Source: Dactylorhiza incarnata
Taxonomy: Eukaryota; Streptophyta; Magnoliopsida; Asparagales; Orchidaceae
Direction: 5' to 3'
DNA: 64,000 bases
Assembly: GCA_033032865.1 (NCBI GenBank)
Contig: JAWHQI010000009.1
Location: forward strand, 10,310,001-10,374,000
Positions 1-8,784 of this stretch are shown one piece after another; positions within the stretch are counted from its first letter, which is position 1, and the number at the start of each line of letters is the position of its first letter. Made by a program: the position numbers and the translations under genes. The notes beneath the pieces were generated by a model that had not been told where the DNA came from, made no database searches, and saw only the letters and a list, made by a program, of their open reading frames with translations.

Positions 1-1
1 T

Positions 2-733
2 TTGATCGGTTTCAAAAGAAGAATGAAGGATATCAAAGGAAAACCCCTCCTCAAATGGGCGGCCAAAGGAAAGTCTGTGAAGGTGTCCACTGATCTGCCC
101 CTGTGGAGCGGAAAGGTGACCCGTCACGCATATGCGGTCACTTCGGCTCTGTATGGGAAAAAGAATACAAATGAAATACTGAATATAGAGACCGATGCGC
201 TCCCCGACCTCTGTGCCCAAGTGACCGCTAGAAGTACAATCTTAAATCACCATATGGGGCGGTCTCTTCGCAGCGCTCTGGATGAAATAACTGCCTTGCA
301 AGAAGAAAGAAAAGTGAGAATTTTTATTTATATCTTACGAACGCGTTACCTATGATCGTGCGGTCTAACATATATCTCTTTTTTGTAGCAATTTGAAAAA
401 GCAGCTTATGACCCTGAAAATCCAGCTTTTCAGAGGGCTATGATGCATCACATTAAAGAGACCGCCGACCAGGTGCTGAACGAGGTTCGAGGCCGAGGTG
501 GATTCACCGAAGAATATAAGGATGTTACGTTTGCCGATCTCTTCCCTGACGCGGCACAGAGGATTGAAGAGCAATCTGCAACTGCTGAAGAGACCGCGGA
601 TGTTGCTGATGAGACCACTGGTCAAGACGAAGATGTTGTGATCGAAGACGAAGAAAGCGGAAGCCGCTATACCTGGGTCTGGATTCCAGTTCGAGCTCAA
701 GCTCTGGATCTAGAATTCCAGGGAAAATCTTAG
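2..733 (+). CDS. Antisense gene of the Tat element, two exons
   Basis: The reading frame is open from the window edge to base 313 and again from 389 to the stop at 731-733. A GT...AG interval (314-388) between them keeps the frame. The product has a basic N-terminal half (many K/R, a WAAKGK stretch) and a C-terminal half that becomes very acidic with E/D/T repeats. No catalytic motif is visible and I do not recognise a domain. It runs opposite to the pol of the surrounding element, in the place where Grande and Retand elements carry an antisense ORF, so I infer the same class of gene. Its promoter and true start lie left of the window. Function is unknown. It is less likely to be a captured host gene fragment. 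Confidence 0.6.
314..388 (+). other. Predicted intron of the antisense gene
   Basis: The donor is AAA|GTGAGA at 314, and the acceptor is a T-rich tract ending TTTTGTAG at 388. Length is 75 bases, normal for a short plant intron. Both flanking exons are open in one frame once it is removed. Without splicing, the frame stops at 353-355. It lies antisense to the retrotransposon, so reverse transcription of the sense RNA would not remove it. Confidence 0.6.
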
Positions 734-2340
734 AAGAATCTTCCGCAGAAACTGATTCTTCTTCTTCAAGCGAGCGGTCTTCTAAGAGATCAAAGAGAGA
801 GTGAATTGTACAAACTTTCCTTTTTCCCCTTTTGGAGACCGAGCGGTCTCGTTGTAATTGAAAATTCAGAATATATGTAAAAAATAGATTCTGTTATGTT
901 GTCTGTGGATGAGTTTATTTTGATGCATATATTTGTTCTTCTGAGTTTAAACTCGGCATTCGATCTCAATGCCTTAGGCTTGTTACAATTTTATATCACC
1001 ATTAAAGGATTTCAGGTGGTGATCTCTTAGAAAAAACAAAAAAGACCTTGGAAGGAAAGACATACTTTGTATAAATAAAATCACTCTGCGATCTCGAGAT
1101 AATCAGATCATTGAAAGACATTCAGCAACTTAACTGTGATCAGAAAACCAACTTATTTGCAATAGTCATGCGGTCTCACATTATACAAATCGCAACATAA
1201 GGAAACTACAATTTGAAGATGATTTGAACTCATTAAGCTTTTGGGTGTTCGGTGCCCAAATGACTGGAAATCCGTCTGACGACCCCTTTGATAACCAAAA
1301 CTATTACTTGAAAAGAAAAAACAATAACTCTTCATGAATCTCCAGTTTAGCGATCACATTATATTCAGACTGCCCTTTTTGAAGAAAAAACCCAACTCAC
1401 TTGATGGGAAACAGAGCACCATGATTATTCCATGTAACTTCGAATAACGGGGAATACCAGAATCTCGATCTCACTGAGACTGGGTCGAGCTCTGTCAAGT
1501 CGGCATAAGAGCTTTTTGAATAGCGACCTCAATTATCCTGAAAAAGTCATGTCCGGCGATCATAAATGACTCAAATCACTCTTCGGAGAAAGTTGGAAAG
1601 AAAAACATGCGGTCTCACAAATTGCTGACCGCCCGATCCCAGTACAAAGGGATGAATAAGATTTTTCTTTTGAAGTAAGAAGATATGAAAATGGGATCTC
1701 TAAGAATGATCCAAAAGGAATGTGTGGTCATGCCGCGGAGGCTATACCGACATTGCCTCTCTTTTTAAACAAAGGGTTACCAAGTTTACTGCAAACATGT
1801 CAATCTAAGGTTCAGGCGACGATTACAGATGTTTCTGACCGCCCCTCACTTAACCACGGTTCAATGAGTATTCGAGAGTTACGGATCAAAATGATCGGTA
1901 GGGCAGGTGTGGTCATGCCGCGGAGGCTACCGACATTGCTTTCCCTGAAAGATCATTAAGATCATAACAATGTCCTTCTTAATGCATGACAGAGCTGAGC
2001 CAGCCACCTAAACCCCCTTGAAATGCTGAGGTGTGCCAGATGTCAGCAAGGACCCGGTATCCTAAACTTCCACCGCTCAAGCTTGGCGAGCTACTGCTAC
2101 ACAGATTCGAAATCTCCTCGACATATGTGGTCCCGGCAGAATTACACGTCGAGCTAACAAGTCGAGGGGGAAAATAGTAGGATCCGTCGATGTCTCACTT
2201 GATAGGTTTTTGGCTTTTCAAAAAATAACATTCTTAAAACTTGTCACCCATCACTCATATTGCGAATGCTTTGATAATACCTGCATGACATTTGAGAGGG
2301 AAAAAGTGAGAAAAAGAATGAGTGAATCGAATACGAACAT
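734..2340 (-). other. Noncoding tail of the Tat element between pol and the antisense gene
   Basis: No convincing reading frame is present. GCGGTCTC and GACCGCCC words recur (near 845, 1170, 1610, 1630 and 1840), the same words as in this element's LTR. A direct repeat of about 33 bases occurs at 1722-1756 and 1907-1939, with core GGTCATGCCGCGGAGGCT and a 2-base indel between copies. This stretch may hold the 3' untranslated region of pol and the terminator of the antisense gene, but no signal can be fixed by eye. Confidence 0.55.
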
Positions 2341-4626
2341 TTAAGAAAAGAAGAGTTTAAGATCATCTCCGCTCCATGAATGAGACAATTCTTTCCCTTC
2401 ATAAGTTTGGAGACGGTAAGCACCATTTTTAAGCACGCTCTTCACCACAAACGGCCCCGCCCAATTTGGGTTAAGCTTTCCAACTGAACCAGCTCTTGCT
2501 GCCGAATCTACTTTCTTCAGGACTAGATCCCCAACAGCGAACTCTTTGGTTCTTACATTTTTGTTGAATAGCCTCGCCATTCTTCTCTTCACCTCTTCTT
2601 GCCTGATAATTGCTGTATCTCTCAACTCCTCAATTAAATCAAGACTGCATTTTAGCTCCTCATCATTTCCTTCCATCCAGTCAATTTGATTCTGTTGTGC
2701 TAATAATACTCTTGGGCTTTTTACTTCAAATTCCACCGGAATAAGGGCTTCGGAACCATGTGATAATTTGAATGGAGTTTCTCCAGTAGCAGAACTTGGA
2801 GTTGTCCTCAAGTCCCATAAGACGGAAGGTAGTTGTTCTGCCCAGTTGCCCCTGACATTTTCTACCTTCTTTTTCAAGAGATTTAGGATGAGTTTGTTGG
2901 CGGCCTCTACCTGCCCATTGCTTCTTGGATGATGTACGGAAGCGAAACGTAGCTCAACGCCAATTTGCTTACAGAAATTAATAAGAATTGAATTGTTGAA
3001 CTGGGAACCGTTGTCCGTGATGATTGCCATTGGGATTCCGTGCCGACATATTATCTCTCCCCAAATAAAATTTTTCACGGCCTGAGTCGTAATTTTGGCC
3101 AATGCCTTTGCTTCTATCCATTTGCTGAAGTAGTCAATCATGACTATAATATACCGACGTTGCCCGCTTGCCATAGGAAAAGGCCCAATCAAATCCATTC
3201 CCCAAACTGCAAACGGCCATGGAGTTGCTATCGACTTGAGTTGTTGAGCCGACTGATTTTGGAGAGGGGCAAACTTTTGGCACTTCACGCATTTCTTGGC
3301 AAATTTTTCCGCATCCTTCCTCATTTGAGGCCAAAAATAGCCTTGCCTTAGAATTCTTTTCTCCAAAGTTCTGGCTCCAGAGTGACTTCCACATTCTCCA
3401 GAATGGACCTCCTTAAGGACCGCTGGAATCTCCTCCGAAACACACCGTGCTAATGGTGAAAGGAAAGTTCTTCTATAAAGTACTCCTGCAACAAGATAAT
3501 AGTTAGCCGTTTTTCGTTTAAACCTTTTCCTATCCTTTATTGATGAATGGAGCTCTCCAGTTGAGAGATATAGGACAAACGGATCCATCCAAGACAGATG
3601 TTGATCAATTTCCCTGACCTCTCCTTCTTCAATTGCCGGGCAAAACAACTCCGAAGTTGTTCCCCCTGAGAGAAGCCCAAATTTTGCCAACTCATCCGCT
3701 TCCACGTTCTCACCTCTTGGAATATGATTAATAGCAAAGCTTTTGAACTTCCCCACCTCAATTTTTACCAGAGTTAGGTGCTGCTTTAAAACATTATCTC
3801 TGGTTTCAAAAGTCCCATTTACTTGAGAAGCCATCACCAAAGAATCTGTGAAAACTTCGACATCATCAATCCCCAGCTCCCTAGCAAACTTGAGACCGGC
3901 TAGCAAAGCCTCATATTCCGCCTGATTATTTGTTACTTGGAAATAGAACTTCAGCGCTTGATCCAGTCTTACCCCATTCGGGTTGATTAAGATAACTCCT
4001 GCTCCGGAAGAATTTTTTCCTAAAGCTCCGTCCACGAAGATTTTCCAGGCAAGGGGCGCTCCGACCCCCTTCTGCGACTCAACTTCTTTGGCATCCACTA
4101 TGAAGTCCGCTAAGACTTGAGCTTTGATTGCCATCCTTGGAACATAAGATATGTCAAACTCACCGAGCTCTATTGCCCACTTTGCCAACCTGCCTGAATG
4201 CTCTGGCTTCTCCAAGAAACTCTTTAATGGAAGATCAGTAACGACTAGAATCGAGTGAGCTTGGAAATATGGTCTTAATCTTCTTGCTGAAGTTATAAGC
4301 ATTAAAGCTAACTTTTCGAGGATAGGATAACGAGTCTCTGCATTCTTCAGGATTCGACTTACATAATAGACTGGGAATTGCTTCTTTTTCTCCTCTCGGA
4401 CCAAAACAGAGCTTATGGCGTCAGTTCCGACTCCCATATATAGGAAAAGATTTTCTCCCTCTCGCGGGCTTTGGAGCAAAGGGGTTGATGTCAATTGCTT
4501 CTTAAGCTGAATGAAAGCATCATCACATTCCTCTGTCCACTCGAACCTACTCCCTCCCCGAAGGGTTTTAAAGAAAGGTGCGCTCTTATCTCCTGAATGG
4601 GAGATAAAGCGACTTAAGCCTGCCAT
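2341..4626 (-). CDS. pol: Tat pol, distal part: RNase H, second RNase H, integrase
   Basis: This 761-residue open frame continues the upstream gag-pol frame after one stop codon. The first RNase H region (residues about 60-170) reads LYMGVGTDAISSVL, so the first catalytic Asp position is Gly. A second RNase H (about 194-316) keeps FVDG (D199), QAEYEA (E238), FTDS (D261) and EADELA (D311). Integrase follows, with a zinc-binding H408/H415/C446/C449 set and the DDE residues D478, D538 and E574 at the normal D-35-E spacing. No chromodomain is seen. The second RNase H is the archaeal-like type known from Tat elements, and it probably takes over from the decayed first one. The ATG at 4626 is not the natural start; this is the tail of one polyprotein. 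Confidence 0.9.
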   Translation of the reverse strand: MAGLSRFISHSGDKSAPFFKTLRGGSRFEWTEECDDAFIQLKKQLTSTPLLQSPREGENLFLYMGVGTDAISSVLVREEKKKQFPVYYVSRILKNAETRYPILEKLALMLITSARRLRPYFQAHSILVVTDLPLKSFLEKPEHSGRLAKWAIELGEFDISYVPRMAIKAQVLADFIVDAKEVESQKGVGAPLAWKIFVDGALGKNSSGAGVILINPNGVRLDQALKFYFQVTNNQAEYEALLAGLKFARELGIDDVEVFTDSLVMASQVNGTFETRDNVLKQHLTLVKIEVGKFKSFAINHIPRGENVEADELAKFGLLSGGTTSELFCPAIEEGEVREIDQHLSWMDPFVLYLSTGELHSSIKDRKRFKRKTANYYLVAGVLYRRTFLSPLARCVSEEIPAVLKEVHSGECGSHSGARTLEKRILRQGYFWPQMRKDAEKFAKKCVKCQKFAPLQNQSAQQLKSIATPWPFAVWGMDLIGPFPMASGQRRYIIVMIDYFSKWIEAKALAKITTQAVKNFIWGEIICRHGIPMAIITDNGSQFNNSILINFCKQIGVELRFASVHHPRSNGQVEAANKLILNLLKKKVENVRGNWAEQLPSVLWDLRTTPSSATGETPFKLSHGSEALIPVEFEVKSPRVLLAQQNQIDWMEGNDEELKCSLDLIEELRDTAIIRQEEVKRRMARLFNKNVRTKEFAVGDLVLKKVDSAARAGSVGKLNPNWAGPFVVKSVLKNGAYRLQTYEGKELSHSWSGDDLKLFFS

Positions 4627-4647
4627 TCTCCCTCCCAGCTGCTGAAT

Positions 4648-7600
4648 TTATTTTGGGGACTTGGGAGGTGGCATTTCTAGAATAGCTTTCACTTTGTCGG
4701 GATTGGGTTCCAACCCTTCTGGAGTAAGGAGGTGACCCAGGAATTTTCCTTTACTTGCCCCGAAAACACACTTCAACGGATTCAACCTCATATTAAAAGT
4801 TCGAAGGGTTGCATGAGTTTCCGAGAGGTCTCTAAGATGAGAAGAGAACAGTTTACTTTTTATCAAGAGGTCATCAACGTATACCTCGAGGTTTCTTCCT
4901 TTTTGACTTCTGAACACTGTGTCCATCATTTTCTGATAGGTTGCTCCAGCATTCTTTAGCCCGAAAGGCATTACGAGATAACAGAAGCAACCATCATTTG
5001 TAATAAATGAAGTATGGGGTATATCTGGTTTATGCATTCTGATTTGATGGTAACCTGAAAAAGCATCTAAAAAACTCATAAAAGAATAACCTACCGCAGA
5101 ATCTACTAAAGAATCTATCCGAGGCAAGGGGTAGCAATCCTTGGGGCAAGCTTTATTGAGTTTAGTAAAGTCGACACACATCCTCCACTTTCCACCCGAC
5201 TTCTTTACCATTACAACGTTTGACACCCATTCCGGATATTGAATTGGCTGGATGAACTTTGCCTTCAGGAGCTTCTCTACCTCTTCACGGATAGGCTGTG
5301 CTAGAGTAGTTGCAACCGACCTCTTCTTCTGCTGGATCAGAATGAAGTCTGGGTCAAGATTGAGATGGTGGCAAGCAACATCCGGATCCACTCCGGGCAT
5401 ATCATCTGCCGACCAAGCAAAGATATCTAGATTTTGCAGAAGACAAGAGATGAGCTGACCCTTGTCAGCTTCGGATAACTCAGCGTTGATGGAGAGGCTC
5501 TTGCTCTCATCTTCCTCGCTGATCTGGACCTCTTGAGTTGCTTGGGCAGGTTCCAAGTGAACTCCATCTCTCGCATCCTCCTCCATTTCTTCTGCAACTT
5601 GGACTTGTTCGGGAGCTTCGATTGATTCAGCCATCATGATTTCTTGGGGAGGAGAGGATATGATCATGTTGACCGTCTTTACATAGCATTCCTTGGCTTT
5701 CCTTGGGTCGCTCCTTATTCGGTGTTGTTTGCCGTTCAAGGCGAACTTCACCGCTTGATGGTAGGTGGAGACGATGGCTTGATAGGCATTCAAGAAGGGT
5801 CTTCCAAAGATGGCGTTGTAGCTACTGGGAGCATCAACGACTATAAATTTGACCAGCTTCACTATTCCCCCCAGAATCACAGAAAGAGTGACGAGCCCTT
5901 CTACTTCTTTCTTCTCTCCTGAAAAACCATAAAGGGGGCCTTCAGTTGAAAGGAGGGTTTTACCTGTCTTCAATGCCTCGAAGGCAGGTTTGAAGAGCAC
6001 ATTAACTGAACTTCCCGTGTCAATCAGAATCTTTTCTACTGTATAATTTTCAATTACGGCTTTGATGACGACCGCGTCGTCAAAAGTATTCGCGGTCTGA
6101 GGAAGGTCTTCATCACTGAAAGTGACCGTTCCCCGGACCGGAGCTAAAGAGGTGGCAGCAACCTCTGATTGATAAACCCTTTTCAAACTCGCCTTCCTTG
6201 AAGATTCCGGACCTGCATCCCCGTGGATGCAGAAGAGATTGCCCAAGGCGCTTTCATCATCAGCATCCACGCATTCATTAGGAAAGCCGATATTGCCAAG
6301 ATGGCCAATATCGTCCACTTCTTCGCATTCCCAATGGACTTCCGCTACTTCCTTAGCCTTGGAGGTTGAGGCTTTGGTAGAATCATTCTTCTGGATGAGA
6401 TCTCGAAGCTTACCCTCCTTCAGAAGCTTCTCTAAGAATAGGCGGAGTGCTCTACAATCCTCTGTCAAATGACCCCTATCTCTATGATATTCACAATAGA
6501 GAGTTGGGTTCCTGGTTTTCGGGTCAGAATTCAGCGGAGCTGGCCTCTTGAAAAAGGGCTGCTTCTGAAGGACTTGAAGCACTTCATTCATAGAAACGCC
6601 AAAGTCCATGAAGGACTCTTGGGATTCATTGTAAAGTGAAGGAATGGGTAGAAGAGGAGGTTGAGCACGCTGGATCTGGTGGATGGGGGTGACTTGCGGA
6701 GCGGGAGTAGCGGGAGTTTGAAGAAATGAATTTTGAAGTGGGAAGGATTGATTACCTCGGTTGAAGCGGCTGTTGCGGTAATTCTTACCTCTCGGAGCCG
6801 GAGGTGGGAGCTCTTGCCGCGGCTTAGAGGAAGACGGAGCCGGATAAAATCCCGCAGAGCCTTTCTGAGTGGCCCTGTTTGTCAAATTGCTCACATAGGT
6901 GGGGTTGTTGATCTCCCCTTCTATGTAGCGATTGGCAATGCTGATCAGCTCCTGATAGGAGCTGGGCTCCTTGGTTGTGACTTTGAATTTCAGAGGACCC
7001 TCCTGCAGACCACTGATCAAAGCCACCATGTAGAGCTCGGGGTCCATATCCCTAACTCCCAAGATCTCCTTCTGAAAACGGTCAACGAAATGCGCTGCAG
7101 TTTCGTTGTCCCCTTGCCTGATCTTGAAGAGGGTCGCAGGACCACTCTTCCTCTTCTTTGCGGTGGCAAACCTCAGGAGGAGCTCTTGCCTCAGGGCAGC
7201 AAAGCTTGGGATAGATTGACAAGGCAGCTTATAGAACCATTCCATGGCTGACCCATCGAAGGAGGTGACCATCAGCTTGCACCTCACTCCATCTGAAATG
7301 TTCCTGAGAGCCACAGCAGACTCGAAGGCTTGAAGATGACACATTGGGTCGATTTCTCCTGAATACACTAGAAGGCGAGGTTCTCTAAATCCATGAGGAA
7401 TTGGATCCCGACGAATCTCATCGGTAAAGGGGGAAGGCTCCCCAAAAACAGAAGGTCCTGGAGGAGGAAGGAAAGAAGCAGGAGGATCCTGAGGGTAAGC
7501 AAACCCTTCTTCAAAATTCAGGGTTTGGGCCGGAGGTCCCTGGGCTGCAGCTCGGACAGAATTACGACGGGCGGCGAACTCCTCATGCTGAGATCGCTGA

Positions 7601-7995
7601 GGAGCTGCGGGCTGGAAGACGGGATGATCGCTCGGGTGACCGCCTGCCATGCGGTCTGGAGTAGCGACCTGAGAGGTTTGAGGAAGGATCTTCTGGGAGA
7701 TCGCGGCTAGAACCTGGTTCATAGCCTCAATCTGCTTCGCAGACTCCTGCTGAGCCCGGACGACTTCTTGCCGATCTCGAGCGGCCTCTTGCTGAGACCG
7801 CGCAATCTCCTGCTGAACAGAGGTGGCGTCCTGCCTAGCTCGGGCGGCCTCGCGGAGAGCTTGTTCAACACGAAGCTCAAAGCGGCGCTCAAGCGCTTCT
7901 AACGGGTTGTGATCGGAAGGGGGAACGCTGGGAGATCGCAAGGGACGACCTCTACGGCGATTAGCCATCTTGAAAGTCTGGATTTCACCTGACAC
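4648..7995 (-). CDS. gag-pol: Tat gag-protease-reverse transcriptase, ended early by a nonsense codon
   Basis: The ORF has 1115 codons starting about 45 bases inside the 5' LTR. The N-terminus is basic, followed by a coiled coil of repeated QQE..R units (residues about 45-95). A retrotransposon gag core follows (about 205-320). Near residue 500 there is a C..H..GH....C motif (CEYHRDRGHLTEDC) in the place of the zinc knuckle. Protease has DTGSS at D659. Reverse transcriptase ends with YVDD at 1039-1042 and a FLGH-type thumb. The frame stops at TAA (4648-4650) just after PPPKSPK, exactly where RT passes into the connection domain. The next 761 codons continue in the same frame, so one base change separates this from a full polyprotein. 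Confidence 0.9.
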   Translation of the reverse strand: MSGEIQTFKMANRRRGRPLRSPSVPPSDHNPLEALERRFELRVEQALREAARARQDATSVQQEIARSQQEAARDRQEVVRAQQESAKQIEAMNQVLAAISQKILPQTSQVATPDRMAGGHPSDHPVFQPAAPQRSQHEEFAARRNSVRAAAQGPPAQTLNFEEGFAYPQDPPASFLPPPGPSVFGEPSPFTDEIRRDPIPHGFREPRLLVYSGEIDPMCHLQAFESAVALRNISDGVRCKLMVTSFDGSAMEWFYKLPCQSIPSFAALRQELLLRFATAKKRKSGPATLFKIRQGDNETAAHFVDRFQKEILGVRDMDPELYMVALISGLQEGPLKFKVTTKEPSSYQELISIANRYIEGEINNPTYVSNLTNRATQKGSAGFYPAPSSSKPRQELPPPAPRGKNYRNSRFNRGNQSFPLQNSFLQTPATPAPQVTPIHQIQRAQPPLLPIPSLYNESQESFMDFGVSMNEVLQVLQKQPFFKRPAPLNSDPKTRNPTLYCEYHRDRGHLTEDCRALRLFLEKLLKEGKLRDLIQKNDSTKASTSKAKEVAEVHWECEEVDDIGHLGNIGFPNECVDADDESALGNLFCIHGDAGPESSRKASLKRVYQSEVAATSLAPVRGTVTFSDEDLPQTANTFDDAVVIKAVIENYTVEKILIDTGSSVNVLFKPAFEALKTGKTLLSTEGPLYGFSGEKKEVEGLVTLSVILGGIVKLVKFIVVDAPSSYNAIFGRPFLNAYQAIVSTYHQAVKFALNGKQHRIRSDPRKAKECYVKTVNMIISSPPQEIMMAESIEAPEQVQVAEEMEEDARDGVHLEPAQATQEVQISEEDESKSLSINAELSEADKGQLISCLLQNLDIFAWSADDMPGVDPDVACHHLNLDPDFILIQQKKRSVATTLAQPIREEVEKLLKAKFIQPIQYPEWVSNVVMVKKSGGKWRMCVDFTKLNKACPKDCYPLPRIDSLVDSAVGYSFMSFLDAFSGYHQIRMHKPDIPHTSFITNDGCFCYLVMPFGLKNAGATYQKMMDTVFRSQKGRNLEVYVDDLLIKSKLFSSHLRDLSETHATLRTFNMRLNPLKCVFGASKGKFLGHLLTPEGLEPNPDKVKAILEMPPPKSPK

Positions 7996-8020
7996 TTCGG
8001 ATCTGAAGGTCGCGTGTTCG

Positions 8021-8034
8021 TTCTGTTGGTGCCA
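8021..8034 (-). other. Candidate primer-binding site of the Tat element
   Basis: On the minus strand the bases read TGGCACCAACAGAA, four bases inside the presumed LTR end. Position and the leading TGG fit a tRNA primer site. I cannot assign the tRNA with confidence. Confidence 0.5.
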
Positions 8035-8038
8035 AAAA

Positions 8039-8560
8039 TGGTACCTCCAAAATTCACACTAAAGGGGATGGGAGAAAACTGCGAAGTGCAGGTTATTAAG
8101 ACAGAAGATGCTGGAACAAAGAGAGAACGATCACGAAATGGCGATCACGAAGAAATGAGACCGCTTACACAGGTTGTAAGCTGGAGCCTCGGAGCCAAAA
8201 AGTGCTTTTCTGGTACCCCTACCCCTCTATTTATAGACGGGGGGGCTGCCTAAACGGGCAGAACTAAAAAAGTATGGGCTGCCCGGGGTACAGGAGAGCC
8301 GGGGCAGGGAAATGGGGTACAAATAAAAAAAATAACAAAAAAAAAGAAAAATGACCAGACCGCTTGAGCCGGCGATCTCGCACCATCTTGATCGCTGGGT
8401 ACTTAGAAAATCAGGCCAGGCTGAAGGCTGGCGATCTCGGCGATCACCTAACTTGAGACCGCTGGGACCGGGAAAAAACGAACGATGAGAGGAGGTCGCG
8501 GGCTTTCTGGGCAAACAATAGGCAAAGGATTTAAAAAGGATAAAACAAAAGAAAAGATAG
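8039..8560 (-). repeat. 5' LTR of the Tat element, right end uncertain
   Basis: The LTR abuts the primer site; its plus-strand edge begins TGGTACC. It contains a minus-strand TATA box (TATAAATA, 8228-8235), a polypyrimidine/polypurine stretch, and an upstream array of GCGATC and GACCGC words. No second copy is in the window, so the outer boundary rests only on where the array and AT-rich flank change, between 8517 and 8561. Confidence 0.65.
8228..8500 (-). promoter_or_regulatory. U3 promoter of the Tat LTR: TATA box and CpG word array
   Basis: The TATA box TATAAATA (8228-8235) drives transcription leftward. Upstream of it, between about 8350 and 8500, AGACCGC (or GCGGTCT) and GCGATCTC recur in both orientations, with GATCGC and GCGATCAC variants. 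The same words fill the LTRs of Copia-1 and F. Confidence 0.6.
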
Positions 8561-8784
8561 ATCACTTAAAAATTATGACTTTATGTTTAATTTAATTCCA
8601 TTTTGATTTGATAAACATTAGGCTTAAAATGTAAACGTCATATTTCATAATATATCTAAGTGACCTTAGCGTGTTGACTCAAAAATAAGAAAACAAACAA
8701 AAGAAAAAACAATTAAGCATATCATGAAGTAGAGAATTGATATTTCATTTTTAGTTGTTTCTACTTCATGCAAATGATAGAATA

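Larger units (their letters stand above)
1..8560 (-). mobile_element. Tat/Retand-type Ty3/gypsy retrotransposon, 3' end beyond the window
   Basis: Read on the minus strand the order is 5' LTR (about 8560 to 8039), primer site, gag-protease-RT, RNase H-integrase, long noncoding tail, and an antisense gene at the left edge. The 3' LTR is not visible, so it lies left of base 1. Two RNase H-like domains in pol and an antisense gene downstream of pol are traits of the Tat group (Tat, Ogre, Grande, Retand). The element appears to be inserted in copia element Z. I could not define its right end or target duplication; several CA dinucleotides between 8517 and 8561 could be the LTR edge. Confidence 0.85.
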
